Positions 1-8,815 of a DNA stretch of 64,000 nucleotides are shown piece after piece. The notes beneath the pieces were generated by a model. The model did not search any database. It was not told the DNA's origin and saw only the letters and a program-made list of their open reading frames with translations. Within the stretch, counting starts at the first letter, position 1. The number at the start of each line of letters is the position of its first letter. The stretch covers positions 1,674,001 through 1,738,000 of the forward strand of contig NZ_WWGH01000001.1 of assembly GCF_009865135.1 (NCBI RefSeq), written 5' to 3'. Both the position numbers and the translations under genes were made by a program. The DNA comes from Streptomyces sp. SID8374. GTDB taxonomy: Bacteria > Actinomycetota > Actinomycetes > Streptomycetales > Streptomycetaceae.

Positions 1-1612
1 ACAGCCGGCTACGGGCGTACGCCGGGGCACGGAGCTGGAGCGAGCGCTCCGCGTGCTGGGCGGCGGCCCGGTACTGCTGGAGGTCGCGGTGACAGTGGCC
101 TAGCTCATGGGCGAGCTGGGCCTCGTCGAAGGGGCGGGCCCACGGCGGCGCCTCGTCCCCGGGGCGCGCGATCTCCAGGGCGTGCTCCGCCCGGGTCAGC
201 GCGGCGGTGCAGGCCCGCGCCTCGCCGAGGATGCCGTGGCCGCGCGCCTCGACCGAGTGCAGCAGTGCCTGGACGAGGGGCGGGGCGGAGGAGCCGATGC
301 CCTGCTGGGAGACGCGGGCGAGCTGGACGGCCTCCCTGCCGTGGCCGAGGTGGACGGCCTGGCGGCTCATGGTGATCAGGACGTACGCCCCGTAGCCGCG
401 GTCCCCGGCGGCCTGGGCGAGCCGCAGGGCCTGGACGAAGTACCGCTGGGCCAGGCCGTGGGCGGCGATGTCGAACGAGGTCCACCCGGCCAGCCGGGTC
501 AGGTCGGCGACCGCGGCGAAGAGGCGGCGCCCGGTGGTCTCGCCGTAACTCCCGCGGAGCATCGGCTCGGCCTCGTGCTCCAGATACCGCACGAGGGCCT
601 GGCGGGCGTGGCCGCCGCCGTAGGTGTGGTCGAGGGTGCGGAAGAGCTCACCGACCGACCGCAGCGCCGCGACGTCACCGTGGCCCACCCGCAGGCCGGG
701 CCCGCGCTCGGTCTGCCGCTGTCGCGGGACCACGGGGAGCGACTCCGTACCCGTACCCGTACCGGAAGCGGCTCCGGAGCCGGGCAGAGGCCCGGGCAGG
801 GGCCCCACCCCTGGTCGGCCGCCGGGACCGGGCTGGGCCGTTCCGGACGGGTCCGCCCCGGGCGGCTGGCCACCGGCCGGGGCGTGGTGGCCGACGGAAG
901 GAGCGGGCCGACCGACGGGCCGCACAGGTCCGCCGGGCCGGGGCAGGCCGCGGAGATCGGTGCGCAGCCCCCCGTCCGTACGACTCAGCCCTGAAGCGTC
1001 CGTACGGCCCGGGCCTGACGCCTCCGTGCGGCCCATGCCGGGTGCCTCGGCCGTACGTCCCAGGCCCGGCGACTCCGTACGGCCCGGTGCCGGGGCTCCA
1101 CCGGCGGCCCCGGCACCTCCCCTGCGGTGCGGGGCGGGCGGCTGGGCCGCCCCGCCGTCGCGGGCCACCCACTCGTCGGCGCGGCCGATCAGCCAGTCGC
1201 GGCTGGGGACGACGAGACCGGCGGGGGTGAAGGCGATCTTGCGCAGCTCGGTGTGCGTACCCGAGTCCTTGCGCCACAGGCCGCTCACGATGTCGACGGC
1301 CTCGGCGGGGGTGGCCGCGAACTCCAGCCCCGCGTAGACGGGTGCGCAGGCGTCGAGACCCAGGTCCTGGGCCGAGAGCCGGCGGCCGAGGCGCCGGGTG
1401 AAGACCTCGGCGATCAGGGCGGGGGTGGTGCCACGGGGCTGCTGTCCCCGCAGCCAGCGGGTGACCGAGGTCTTGTCGTACCGCAGGTCCAGTCCGTGTT
1501 CGAGGCCGAGCTGATCGACCCGGCGGGCGAGGCCCGCGTGGGAGAACCCGGCTTCCGCGATGAGAGAGGCGAGGCGGCGGTTGGGCGTGCGCTGCGGGGG
1601 TCGTTCCGACAT
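1..1612 (-). CDS. TPR-type regulator with N-terminal HTH (partial)
   Basis: The gene reads leftwards from an ATG at 1612 and is still open at position 1, so the C-terminus lies outside the window. The first ~75 residues look like a helix-turn-helix/XRE-type segment (RPPQRTPNRRLASLIAEAG, then RYDKTSVTRWLRGQQPRG). This architecture is typical of large Streptomyces regulators of the NsdA/BldD-associated TPR class. Residues ~170-300 are a Gly/Pro/Arg linker with a repeated GRTEAS/GRTDAS motif. From ~300 on, alpha-helical TPR-like repeats follow (VQLARVSQQGIG, ACTAALTRAEHALEIA). It is divergent from lipB. The role is inferred to be transcriptional control of development or antibiotic production; the target is unknown. 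Confidence 0.75.
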   Translation of the reverse strand, partial: MSERPPQRTPNRRLASLIAEAGFSHAGLARRVDQLGLEHGLDLRYDKTSVTRWLRGQQPRGTTPALIAEVFTRRLGRRLSAQDLGLDACAPVYAGLEFAATPAEAVDIVSGLWRKDSGTHTELRKIAFTPAGLVVPSRDWLIGRADEWVARDGGAAQPPAPHRRGGAGAAGGAPAPGRTESPGLGRTAEAPGMGRTEASGPGRTDASGLSRTDGGLRTDLRGLPRPGGPVRPVGRPAPSVGHHAPAGGQPPGADPSGTAQPGPGGRPGVGPLPGPLPGSGAASGTGTGTESLPVVPRQRQTERGPGLRVGHGDVAALRSVGELFRTLDHTYGGGHARQALVRYLEHEAEPMLRGSYGETTGRRLFAAVADLTRLAGWTSFDIAAHGLAQRYFVQALRLAQAAGDRGYGAYVLITMSRQAVHLGHGREAVQLARVSQQGIGSSAPPLVQALLHSVEARGHGILGEARACTAALTRAEHALEIARPGDEAPPWARPFDEAQLAHELGHCHRDLQQYRAAAQHAERSLQLRAPAYARSRL

Positions 1613-1914
1613 CAGCTGTACGGTCTCCTGCCTTCGGGGGCCCGGGCAGCCCCTGGGGAACGGCGCGAATTTAGCGTCCGCCGGGGCGGTCGGAGACACC
1701 CTTTGCTCCACGTTCATCCGATCGTGTGAGGATTGTGGACAGAGCTGACAGAAGGGACCGGACCTCCCTCACGTCGGGAAGCACCTCATCCACCTGCCGG
1801 TGGGCCGGCCGGGTGACGGTCGTACAGTGGTTGCGGGCGCGATCAGTGCAGGGTGCCGTCATCCCGGGGACACCCCTTCGGGCACACGGCGCCCGACGTA
1901 GGGAGGCATCTGTC
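1613..1914. promoter_or_regulatory. Divergent promoter region, regulator/lipB
   Basis: About 300 bases without a gene separate two divergently transcribed genes, so both promoters must lie here. A good ribosome binding site (GGGAGG, near 1899-1904) precedes the lipB GTG. I see no convincing operator or hairpin. Confidence 0.5.
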
Positions 1915-2748
1915 GTGAGCGAGCTGCGGTTCGTCCGTCTGGGCTTCGGTGACGAGGCCGTCGAGTACACGGAGGCCTGGCAGAAGCAGCGCGAGGTGCA
2001 CGCGGCCCGGTTCGAGGACCTGGTGCCGGACACCTGTCTGCTCCTGGAGCACCCGCCCGTCTACACGGCGGGCCGTCGTACCGCCGACAGCGAGCGACCG
2101 CTGGACGGCACCCCGGTCATCGATGTGGACCGGGGCGGAAAGATCACCTGGCACGGCCCGGGGCAGCTCGTCGGCTACCCGATCCAGAAGCTGCCGCGCC
2201 CGGTCGACGTCGTCGCGCACGTCCGCCGCCTGGAGGACGCGCTGATCCGTACGGCCGCCGACTTCGGGGTGGAGACCTCGCGGGTCGAGGGCCGCAGCGG
2301 TGTCTGGGTGCTCGGCGACCCGGTCGAACAGCGCCAGGCGCTCGGCGGGCTCTCGCTGGACTTCGACCCCAGACTCCAGGACGAGGAGTTCGACCCGCGG
2401 CTCAACGGCCCGGAGTACGCCCCGTCCAACGCGGGCCAGCGCCGCGAGGACCGCAAGCTGGCCGCGATCGGGATCCGGGTCGCCAAGGGTGTGACGATGC
2501 ACGGCTTCGCGCTCAACGTGAACCCGGACAACACCTGGTTCGACAAGATCGTGCCGTGCGGCATCCGTGACGCGGGGGTGACGTCCCTCTCGAACGAGCT
2601 GGGCCGCGAGATCACCATCGAGGAGGTGCTGCCGGTCGCCGAGAAGCACCTGCGGGACATCCTGGAGAACGCGGAGCTGGCGCCCCGCACCATCGACCGG
2701 CCGGCCGAGCAGTCGGCCGAGCAGCCGAAGGCCGCGGCCCCGGCGTAG
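1915..2748 (+). CDS. lipB: Octanoyl-[ACP]:protein N-octanoyltransferase
   Basis: LipB moves the octanoyl group from octanoyl-ACP to lipoyl domains of 2-oxoacid dehydrogenases and the glycine cleavage H protein, the first step of lipoate synthesis, in the cytoplasm. The family motifs are visible: [15 protein letters not shown], the catalytic lysine in KLAAIGIR (Lys181) and the nucleophile in [10 protein letters not shown] (Cys215). I chose the GTG at 1915 because GGGAGG sits upstream and the protein then starts [10 protein letters not shown]; longer in-frame starts would add a non-conserved leader. At 277 aa it is longer than enterobacterial LipB, mainly from a ~35-residue insertion before the catalytic lysine (rich in [11 protein letters not shown]). 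lipA follows 159 bases downstream. Confidence 0.95.
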   Translation: MSELRFVRLGFGDEAVEYTEAWQKQREVHAARFEDLVPDTCLLLEHPPVYTAGRRTADSERPLDGTPVIDVDRGGKITWHGPGQLVGYPIQKLPRPVDVVAHVRRLEDALIRTAADFGVETSRVEGRSGVWVLGDPVEQRQALGGLSLDFDPRLQDEEFDPRLNGPEYAPSNAGQRREDRKLAAIGIRVAKGVTMHGFALNVNPDNTWFDKIVPCGIRDAGVTSLSNELGREITIEEVLPVAEKHLRDILENAELAPRTIDRPAEQSAEQPKAAAPA

Positions 2749-2907
2749 TACCGGCCAGTAGCCCCGACCACCGTCACCGGCCGGGGAATAGGCCCCGTCG
2801 GCCGCAGGTTGGCCAGACGTAAGGCCGTTTGATTTACGGGCGTACCCTGGTGTTCGCCGAAGAATCCCATGCGAATCCCACGCAGCAGAAAGCAAAGGGG
2901 AGCCGGA

Positions 2908-3885
2908 GTGTCCGCTGTCGCACCCGACGGGCGCAAGATGCTGCGCCTGGAGGTCCGAAACAGCCAGACCCCCATCGAGCGCAAGCCCGAGTGGATCAAA
3001 ACGCGGGCGAAGATGGGCCCCGAGTACAAGCAGCTGCAAAATCTCGTGAAGGGCGAGGGGCTGCACACGGTCTGCCAGGAGGCGGGCTGCCCCAACATCT
3101 TCGAGTGCTGGGAGGACCGCGAGGCCACCTTCCTCATCGGCGGCGACCAGTGCACGCGGCGCTGCGACTTCTGCCAGATCGACACGGGCAAGCCGCAGGC
3201 GCTGGACCGTGACGAGCCCCGCCGGGTCGGCGAGTCCGTCGTCAAGATGGACCTGAACTACGCCACCATCACCGGCGTCGCCCGCGACGACCTGGAGGAC
3301 GGCGGATCCTGGCTGTACGCCGAGACCGTCCGCCAGATCCACACGCTGACGGCGGAGCGGGAGGCGGGCGCGACCAAGGTCGAGCTGCTGATCCCCGACT
3401 TCAACGCCGAGCCCGAGCAGCTCGCCGAGGTCTTCTCCTCGCGCCCCGAGGTGCTCGCGCACAACGTGGAGACGGTGCCGCGCATCTTCAAGCGCATCCG
3501 CCCCGGCTTCCGCTACGAGCGGTCCCTGGAAGTCATCACGCGGGCCCGCGAGGCCGGTCTGGTGACCAAGTCGAACCTGATCCTCGGCATGGGCGAGACC
3601 CGTGAAGAGGTCAGCGAGGCGCTCCAGGACCTGTACGACGCGGGTTGCGAGCTCATCACGATTACGCAGTACCTGCGGCCCACCGTGCGCCACCACCCGG
3701 TGGAACGCTGGGTGAAGCCGATGGAGTTCGTGGAGCTGAAGGACGAGGCCGACGCGATCGGCTACTCCGGCGTGATGTCGGGGCCGCTGGTGCGTTCCTC
3801 GTACCGCGCGGGCCGTCTCTTCCAGCAGGCGATGGAGGCCCGTGGCGCGGCCACCGGAAGCGTGCCGGCCGCCCAGGCCGTGTGA
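2908..3885 (+). CDS. lipA: Lipoyl synthase (radical SAM)
   Basis: LipA inserts two sulfurs at C6 and C8 of the protein-bound octanoyl chain made by LipB. Both iron-sulfur cluster motifs are present: the auxiliary cluster cysteines at residues 56, 61 and 67 (CQEAGC, FEC), and the radical-SAM CxxxCxxC at 82, 86 and 89 (CTRRCDFC). The GTG at 2908 is preferred over the upstream ATG at 2869 because AAAGGGGAGC precedes it and the protein then begins [17 protein letters not shown], like other actinobacterial LipA. Length is 325 aa, normal for the family. A hairpin follows downstream. Confidence 0.96.
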   Translation: MSAVAPDGRKMLRLEVRNSQTPIERKPEWIKTRAKMGPEYKQLQNLVKGEGLHTVCQEAGCPNIFECWEDREATFLIGGDQCTRRCDFCQIDTGKPQALDRDEPRRVGESVVKMDLNYATITGVARDDLEDGGSWLYAETVRQIHTLTAEREAGATKVELLIPDFNAEPEQLAEVFSSRPEVLAHNVETVPRIFKRIRPGFRYERSLEVITRAREAGLVTKSNLILGMGETREEVSEALQDLYDAGCELITITQYLRPTVRHHPVERWVKPMEFVELKDEADAIGYSGVMSGPLVRSSYRAGRLFQQAMEARGAATGSVPAAQAV

Positions 3886-3935
3886 GCAACCGTGTGAGTC
3901 CGCTCACCCGGACTACCGAGCAGTAACCGCAGGAA

Positions 3936-3987
3936 CGAAGCGGCTCGTGCGCTCCCCGCAGGTGAGGGGCGCGGATGGGCCGCTTCG
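3936..3987 (+). terminator. Hairpin downstream of lipA
   Basis: CGAAGCGGC (3936-3944) pairs with GCCGCTTCG (3979-3987) around a 34-base loop that contains a weaker inner G/C pairing (CTCCCC with GAGGGG). It lies 50 bases after the lipA stop and probably ends the lipB-lipA transcript. Confidence 0.5.
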
Positions 3988-4165
3988 GCGTGCGGAGCAC
4001 CGGAATGAAGGGTTCATTGGTGTTTGACCGCCCGGTCACGCACTGGTAACACCAAGCAGTGACCCTAGGTACACGTGCAGCGGCAGCTCCCACGGCCGCC
4101 GCCGTCACTGCTTCCCGTACTCAGTCCGCGCCCCGGGTGGCGCATTCACTCCGAGGGGGAACACC

Positions 4166-4366
4166 ATGCAGGCCGCACCGGTCCGCGCCCACGCCATTCC
4201 GTCCGTCACCACCGCCCTGCGCGCCGTCGAGTCGCTGCTGCTGAGCAGCGGCCAGCGCACCGCCCGCCGCAACGCCTGGACGGCCGTCCTGGAGGACCGC
4301 CGCCGGGCCAAGGACCGGGTGGAGTCCCCTTACGTGCCGGACGCGGTGGCCGACCACCGTTCCTAG
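4166..4366 (+). CDS. Small conserved hypothetical protein (66 aa)
   Basis: A short, mostly helical, charged protein with no membrane segment or motif I recognise; the central part is Arg-rich (SGQRTARRNAWTAVLEDRRRAKDRVESPY). The start has a GAGGGGGAACACC ribosome site. Position between lipA and the DUF4191 gene is conserved in Streptomyces as I recall it, which supports a real gene. It ends 30 bases before the DUF4191 start and may share its transcript. Function unknown. Confidence 0.7.
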   Translation: MQAAPVRAHAIPSVTTALRAVESLLLSSGQRTARRNAWTAVLEDRRRAKDRVESPYVPDAVADHRS

Positions 4367-4396
4367 GTCGCTTCCACGCCACGTAAACTTCGGTAC

Positions 4397-5104
4397 ATGG
4401 CGAGGAAGGCAAAAACCGAAGGCGCGGACAGCGCCGAGAACGCAGGGCGGCTCAAGCAGATCGCCCTGACCTACAAGATGACCAGGCGGTCCGACAGCAA
4501 GATCGGGTTCATCGTCGCGGGCGTGGGAATCGCCACGTTCGGTGTCCTCCTCGGCATCGGCTTCGTGATCGGCCACCCGGTCTACCTGGGCATCCTGGGC
4601 TTCGTCCTGGCCGTCCTCGCGATGGCGATCATCTTCGGACGACGTGCCGAACGAGCGGCCTTCGGGCAGATGGAGGGCCAGCCCGGTGCGGCGGCCGCCG
4701 TCCTGGACCGGATCGGACGCGGCTGGACCACGACCCCCGCTGTGGCGATGAACCGCAGCCAGGATGTCGTGCACCGGTCCGTCGGCAAGGCCGGCATCGT
4801 CCTGGTCGCCGAGGGCAACCCGAACCGGGTGAAGGGCCTCCTGGCGGCCGAGAAGAAGAAGATGGCCCGCATCGTGGTGGACGTCCCGGTCCACGACATC
4901 ATCGTCGGCAACGGCGAGGGCCAGGTGCCCCTGAAGAAGGTCCGCACCAAGATGCTGAAGCTCCCCCGCGTCCTGACCGGCCCCCAGGTGACCACCACCA
5001 ACGACCGGCTGCGCGCGATGGGCGACCTGATGAGCAACATGCCGCTGCCGAAGGGCCCGATGCCGAAGGGCATGCGGATGCCGCGCGGCGGAAAGATGCG
5101 CTGA
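4397..5104 (+). CDS. DUF4191 membrane protein
   Basis: A 235-aa protein with a charged N-terminus (MARKAKTEG), two adjacent membrane segments at about residues 36-77 (IGFIVAGVGIATFGVLLGIG and VYLGILGFVLAVLAMAIIFG), then a basic cytoplasmic domain with GKAGIVLVAEGNPNRVKGLL and a Met/Pro/Lys-rich tail. This is the pattern of DUF4191, an actinobacterial family of unknown function conserved between lipA and glnA, also in mycobacteria. The conserved neighbourhood hints at a link with lipoylation, envelope or nitrogen metabolism, but nothing in the sequence gives a reaction. Confidence 0.88.
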   Translation: MARKAKTEGADSAENAGRLKQIALTYKMTRRSDSKIGFIVAGVGIATFGVLLGIGFVIGHPVYLGILGFVLAVLAMAIIFGRRAERAAFGQMEGQPGAAAAVLDRIGRGWTTTPAVAMNRSQDVVHRSVGKAGIVLVAEGNPNRVKGLLAAEKKKMARIVVDVPVHDIIVGNGEGQVPLKKVRTKMLKLPRVLTGPQVTTTNDRLRAMGDLMSNMPLPKGPMPKGMRMPRGGKMR

Positions 5105-5120
5105 GCACGCGTACGCAGGA

Positions 5121-5151
5121 CGGCCCCGGACCGAGGAATGGTCCGGGGCCG
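5121..5151. terminator. Bidirectional terminator between DUF4191 and RDD genes
   Basis: CGGCCCCGGACC (5121-5132) and GGTCCGGGGCCG (5140-5151) form a perfect 12-bp stem with a 7-base loop, placed between two convergent genes. Confidence 0.85.
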
Positions 5152-5176
5152 CCGCGTTCTGCGGGTGTACGGGCGT

Positions 5177-5644
5177 CTACATCCGAACCTGTACGGCGCG
5201 GCCGAGGCGGTCGTGGAGGCCGCGCCCGTCGCGGTCCCAGACGAGGGCGGGAATGACGAGCAGGAGCAGGACGGTACGTACGAGAACGCGCCCGAAGCCG
5301 AGGCGGCCGCCGTCCTCGGAGACCACGCGCAGCCCGAGGAGGCGCTTGCCGGGGGTGCAGCCGATGGTGCCGACGGTGAGGGCGCTCATGAGGAGGAAGA
5401 CGCCGAGCGCCCAGTTCCCCGCCGCCTGCTGGTCACCGCGAGCGAGCAGCCCGTATGCGATCACCATGCAGACCGACCAGTCGATGAAGATGGCGCCGAA
5501 ACGGCGGCCGAGCGGGGCGATGGCCCCCGGCCCCTCCTCGGGCAGCCCGAGCCGCTTGCCGCGGTAGCCGAAGTCGGCACCCATCTCTTCGGCGGCCGCG
5601 CGGGGCCCCGAGAGCCACGATCCGATTGCTTGCCTGTTGTCCAC
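5177..5644 (-). CDS. RDD-family membrane protein
   Basis: A 155-aa integral membrane protein with the RDD pattern: first membrane helix opening with LGRRFGAIFIDWSVCMVIAY (the Arg and Asp of the family name), a second helix NWALGVFLLMSALTVGTIG, then TPGKRLLGLRVV and a terminal helix VRTVLLLLVIPALVWD followed by GLHDRLGRAVQVRM. RDD proteins are poorly characterised; some affect ion transport or envelope stability. The gene is convergent with the DUF4191 gene and divergent from glnA, as in mycobacteria. Confidence 0.88.
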   Translation of the reverse strand: MDNRQAIGSWLSGPRAAAEEMGADFGYRGKRLGLPEEGPGAIAPLGRRFGAIFIDWSVCMVIAYGLLARGDQQAAGNWALGVFLLMSALTVGTIGCTPGKRLLGLRVVSEDGGRLGFGRVLVRTVLLLLVIPALVWDRDGRGLHDRLGRAVQVRM

Positions 5645-5742
5645 CCGTCCACGGTACTGCGCCCAGGTTTGGGCCCGACCGGGCGGGGCACGGAAACAGC
5701 CGCGCGGAGACAGCCGCTGAGATGCCGCCCACCCTCGCCCCG

Positions 5743-5781
5743 GTTAACTTGGGCGAAACAAATGGGTCATGCTTGAGAAAT
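5743..5781 (+). promoter_or_regulatory. GlnR box upstream of glnA
   Basis: Four half-sites follow one another at 11-base spacing: TTAAC (5744), GAAAC (5755), GTCAT (5766) and GAAAT (5777). This is the a1-b1-a2-b2 arrangement known for GlnR binding at Streptomyces glnA. It lies about 100 bases before the glnA start, in a promoter position for nitrogen control. Confidence 0.85.
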
Positions 5782-5878
5782 CACGCCTGCCTATGGTCGG
5801 GTCCAGCGTGTGCCACCGCACTGGCCGCACCACGAGCTACAACCCCGTCCCTCCCGGGCCGGGAGTAGGAGGAGTTGG

Positions 5879-7288
5879 ATGTTCCAGAACGCCGACGAAG
5901 TGCAGAAGTACGTAGCGGACAACGACGTCAAGTTCATCGATGTCCGGTTCTGCGACCTGCCCGGGGTGATGCAGCACTTCACGATCCCGGCAGCGACCTT
6001 CGACCCGGCCGAGGAACTCGCCTTCGACGGCTCGTCGATCCGCGGTTTCCAGGCGATCCACGAGTCCGACATGGCGCTGCGCGCGGACCTGTCGACGGCT
6101 CGGGTGGACCCCTTCCGCCGCGACAAGACCGTCAACATCAACTTCTTCATCCACGACCCGATCACGGGCGAGCAGTACAGCCGTGACCCGCGCAACATCG
6201 CCAAGAAGGCCGAGGCCTACCTCGCCTCGACCGGCTTCGCGGACACCGCGTACTTCGGCCCGGAGGCCGAGTTCTACGTCTTCGACAACGTCCGTTTCCA
6301 GACGTCGGCGAACGAGAGCTTCTACCACATCGACTCCGAGGCCGGCGCCTGGAACACCGGGTCGGAGGAGAACAACCGCGGCTACAAGGTCCGCTACAAG
6401 GGCGGCTACTTCCCGGTCCCGCCGGTGGACCACTTCGCCGACCTGCGTGCCGAGATCTCCCTGGAGCTGGACAAGAACGGCCTCCAGGTCGAGCGCCAGC
6501 ACCACGAGGTCGGCACCGCCGGCCAGGCCGAGATCAACTACAAGTTCAACACGCTGCTCGCCGCGGCCGACGACCTGATGCTCTTCAAGTACATCGTGAA
6601 GAACGTCGCCTGGCGCAACGGCAAGACCGCGACCTTCATGCCGAAGCCGATCTTCGGCGACAACGGCTCGGGCATGCACGTGCACCAGTCGCTGTGGCAG
6701 GGCGGCACGCCGCTCTTCTACGACGAGCAGGGTTACGCCGGCCTGTCGGACATGGCGCGCTACTACATCGGCGGCATCCTGAAGCACGCCCCGTCGCTGC
6801 TGGCGTTCACCAACCCGACGGTGAACTCGTACCACCGCCTGGTCCCCGGCTTCGAGGCCCCGGTCAACATGGTGTACTCGCAGCGCAACCGCTCCGCCGC
6901 GATGCGCATCCCGATCACCGGCTCGAACCCGAAGGCCAAGCGCGTCGAGTTCCGCGCCCCGGACCCGTCCTCCAACCCGTACCTCGCGTTCTCCGCGCTG
7001 CTGATGGCGGGCCTGGACGGCGTCAAGAACAAGATCGAGCCGGCCGAGCCGATCGACAAGGACCTCTACGAGCTGGCTCCCGAGGAGCACGCCAACGTCC
7101 AGCAGGTCCCGACGTCCCTCCCGGCCGTGCTGGAGGCCCTGGAGGCGGACAACGAATACCTCCAGGCGGGCGGCGTCTTCACGTCCGACCTGATCGAGAC
7201 GTGGATCGACTACAAGCGCACGAACGAGATCGCCCCGATCCAGCTGCGCCCGCACCCGCACGAGTTCGAGCTGTACTTCGACATCTAA
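5879..7288 (+). CDS. glnA: Glutamine synthetase type I
   Basis: Makes glutamine from glutamate, ammonia and ATP in the cytoplasm as a dodecamer. The 469-aa product has the GSI signatures: [10 protein letters not shown] near the N-terminus, [11 protein letters not shown], the ATP/metal motif [20 protein letters not shown], and [14 protein letters not shown]. Tyr397 in [10 protein letters not shown] is the site adenylylated by GlnE, which is encoded at 52-55 kb. The ATG at 5879 follows GGAGTAGGAGGAG and gives the expected MFQNADE start; an earlier in-frame ATG lacks this support. A GlnR box lies upstream and a strong hairpin downstream, so it is likely monocistronic. Confidence 0.98.
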   Translation: MFQNADEVQKYVADNDVKFIDVRFCDLPGVMQHFTIPAATFDPAEELAFDGSSIRGFQAIHESDMALRADLSTARVDPFRRDKTVNINFFIHDPITGEQYSRDPRNIAKKAEAYLASTGFADTAYFGPEAEFYVFDNVRFQTSANESFYHIDSEAGAWNTGSEENNRGYKVRYKGGYFPVPPVDHFADLRAEISLELDKNGLQVERQHHEVGTAGQAEINYKFNTLLAAADDLMLFKYIVKNVAWRNGKTATFMPKPIFGDNGSGMHVHQSLWQGGTPLFYDEQGYAGLSDMARYYIGGILKHAPSLLAFTNPTVNSYHRLVPGFEAPVNMVYSQRNRSAAMRIPITGSNPKAKRVEFRAPDPSSNPYLAFSALLMAGLDGVKNKIEPAEPIDKDLYELAPEEHANVQQVPTSLPAVLEALEADNEYLQAGGVFTSDLIETWIDYKRTNEIAPIQLRPHPHEFELYFDI

Positions 7289-7337
7289 GCCGCGGGTCGC
7301 GCTCGCTGAGCGCCTGACTCCTGATGCCTGAGGCACC

Positions 7338-7373
7338 GAGGGCCGCCACCTCCTTCCGGGGGTGGCGGCCCTC
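7338..7373 (+). terminator. glnA terminator
   Basis: GAGGGCCGCCACC (7338-7350) and GGTGGCGGCCCTC (7361-7373) form a perfect 13-bp stem with a 10-base loop, 50 bases after the glnA stop and before the convergent GNAT gene. Confidence 0.88.
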
Positions 7374-7412
7374 GCTCGTGCAGGCCTCGGGCGACCGGAA
7401 GCCGGCCCACCC

Positions 7413-7802
7413 TCACCGCAACGAAGGCCGCGCCCGTCCTGCCCACCACTCGTCCGCCGTGATGCCCAGCAGGACCACGTCGTGGTGGGCGCCCGCGAAG
7501 AACTCGTGTTGGCGCAGGCGGCCCTCCTCCGTGAAGCCGAGGCTGCGGTACAGGGCCAGGGAAGCGTCGTTGAAGGCGTGCTCGAAGCGGGTCTCGATGA
7601 CCAGGTGGTACGCGGCGGGGTTCGGGGTGCGGGCGGCGCGTTCGGTGGCCCAGGCGCGGAAGCTCTCGTCGGAGCGCGGAGGGTCGACCACGTCGGCGTT
7701 GCGGGTGTCCACGGTGTGCAGGGCCAGGGCGGGGAAGCCCTCCCAGTCGGCGGGTTCGATGCCTCGGAGGCGTATCCGCTCGCCGGTCCACAGGTCGCTC
7801 AT
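7413..7802 (-). pseudogene. GNAT acetyltransferase lacking its acetyl-CoA core
   Basis: The N-terminus (SDLWTGERIRLRGIEPADWEGF) and C-terminus (FNDASLALYRSLGFTEEGRLR, then HHDVVLLGITADEW) are those of a RimJ/RimL-type GNAT of about 175-180 aa, but the product is only 129 aa. HLVIET runs straight into RFEHAFNDASL, so the central strands and the R/Q-x-x-G-x-G/A pyrophosphate loop that binds acetyl-CoA are absent. The reading frame is intact, so this looks like an in-frame deletion of roughly 45-50 codons rather than a frameshift. It is probably inactive as an acetyltransferase. The start is an ATG at 7802. Confidence 0.65.
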
Positions 7803-7980
7803 CGCGCTCCCCCGGGTCCATGTCCGGGTCCGTTGTTCGGCGTGGTCGCCTCGGTCGTCATCCGGTCACAGTAGAGGCGACCGGCACCGTGTTCGGCGCC
7901 TTTTCGGGCGACCGCGCCCTCCGGCCCGCCAGGCGGCAGCCCAGGCAGCCGGGGTGGCCCCGGCGGGCGCGTAGGCATGA

Positions 7981-8016
7981 CTGTGCCCCCCGGACCGTTC
8001 GGAACCGGGGGCACAG
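7981..8016 (-). terminator. Terminator of the small hypothetical gene
   Basis: CTGTGCCCCC (7981-7990) pairs with GGGGGCACAG (8007-8016) around a 16-base loop, directly after the stop of the minus-strand gene ending at 8022. Confidence 0.75.
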
Positions 8017-8021
8017 CGCTG

Positions 8022-8327
8022 TCAGCGGCCGTAGCGGATCAGGGCGCGGACCATGCGGCAGGTGGTGTCGGACGGCGGGTGCATGCCCAGGCGTTCGGCG
8101 GTGGTCCGTATCTTGTGGTTTCCGGCGCTGGCCGGCTGGTAGACCCCGCTGTCCAGCAGGGCGATCGCGAGGCGCATGGCCTTGAGGCGGCGGTTGTGCG
8201 ACACGTACCACTCGCGGGGGCGGCCCGCGGGCAGGCGCTTCTTCGTCGGCGGGGTGGGAAGCGGCGGGTGGAAGGGCATCGGGAGCTGTCGGTCGAGCGG
8301 CTCGGTCGTGGCTGCGGCAACGGCCAT
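8022..8327 (-). CDS. Small conserved hypothetical protein (101 aa)
   Basis: A basic protein with a Pro-rich N-terminus (PMPFHPPLPTPPTKKRL) and a helical C-terminal half (VSHNRRLKAMRLAIALLDSG, TAERLGMHPPSDTTCRMVRAL). I do not recognise a family with a known role. The start at 8327 is preferred to the ATG at 8333 because AGGAGG lies at 8334-8339, six bases before 8327 but touching 8333. It has its own terminator. The helical, Arg-rich C-terminus could bind nucleic acid, but that is a guess. Confidence 0.7.
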   Translation of the reverse strand: MAVAAATTEPLDRQLPMPFHPPLPTPPTKKRLPAGRPREWYVSHNRRLKAMRLAIALLDSGVYQPASAGNHKIRTTAERLGMHPPSDTTCRMVRALIRYGR

Positions 8328-8446
8328 CGGCATCCTCCTGGCAGGGTGGTGGAACCCTCACGAACTCCCTCCATTTTACTGCCCCCCACTGACAATCGCC
8401 CCTGGCCAGAGGCGTTTTCGGCAGTCCCTCGCGTAACCTTGGCCCC

Positions 8447-8806
8447 ATGGAGATCTGGATCAATCCGGCCTGTTCCAAGTGCCGTAGCGCGGTCAGTCTG
8501 CTGGACGCCGAAGGGGCCGACTACACCGTCCGGCGCTACCTGGAGGACGTGCCCTCGCCCGAGGAGATCCGGGCCGTTCTCGACCGGCTCGGCCTTGAGC
8601 CGTGGGACATCACGCGGACGCAGGAGGCGGTGGCCAAGGAGCTCGGGCTCAAGGAGTGGCCGCGGGACGCCGGTTCGCGGGAGCGGTGGGTCACCGCCCT
8701 GTCCGAGCACCCCAAGCTGATCCAGCGGCCCATCATCACCGCCGATGACGGTACGGCTGTTGTGGCGCGGAGTGAGGAAGCCGTGCGGGATGCTTTGGGG
8801 CGGTAA
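8447..8806 (+). CDS. ArsC/Spx-like thioredoxin-fold protein
   Basis: A 119-aa protein of the glutaredoxin-dependent arsenate reductase (ArsC) family. It starts with a thioredoxin-like strand and CxxC (INPACSKCRSAVSLLDAEG), followed by RRYLEDVPSPEEI and the family motif HPKLIQRPIITADDG, where the arginine normally contacts the oxyanion. The gene stands alone, without arsenic transporters or ArsR, so a role in redox or thiol chemistry is as likely as arsenate reduction. It is convergent with the AhpD-like gene, only 9 bases apart. Confidence 0.88.
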   Translation: MEIWINPACSKCRSAVSLLDAEGADYTVRRYLEDVPSPEEIRAVLDRLGLEPWDITRTQEAVAKELGLKEWPRDAGSRERWVTALSEHPKLIQRPIITADDGTAVVARSEEAVRDALGR

Positions 8807-8815
8807 GACCGGTTT

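Noticed and set aside
8807..8815. Terminator between the ArsC-like and AhpD-like genes
   Set aside because: Only nine bases separate the two stops and no stem is present there.
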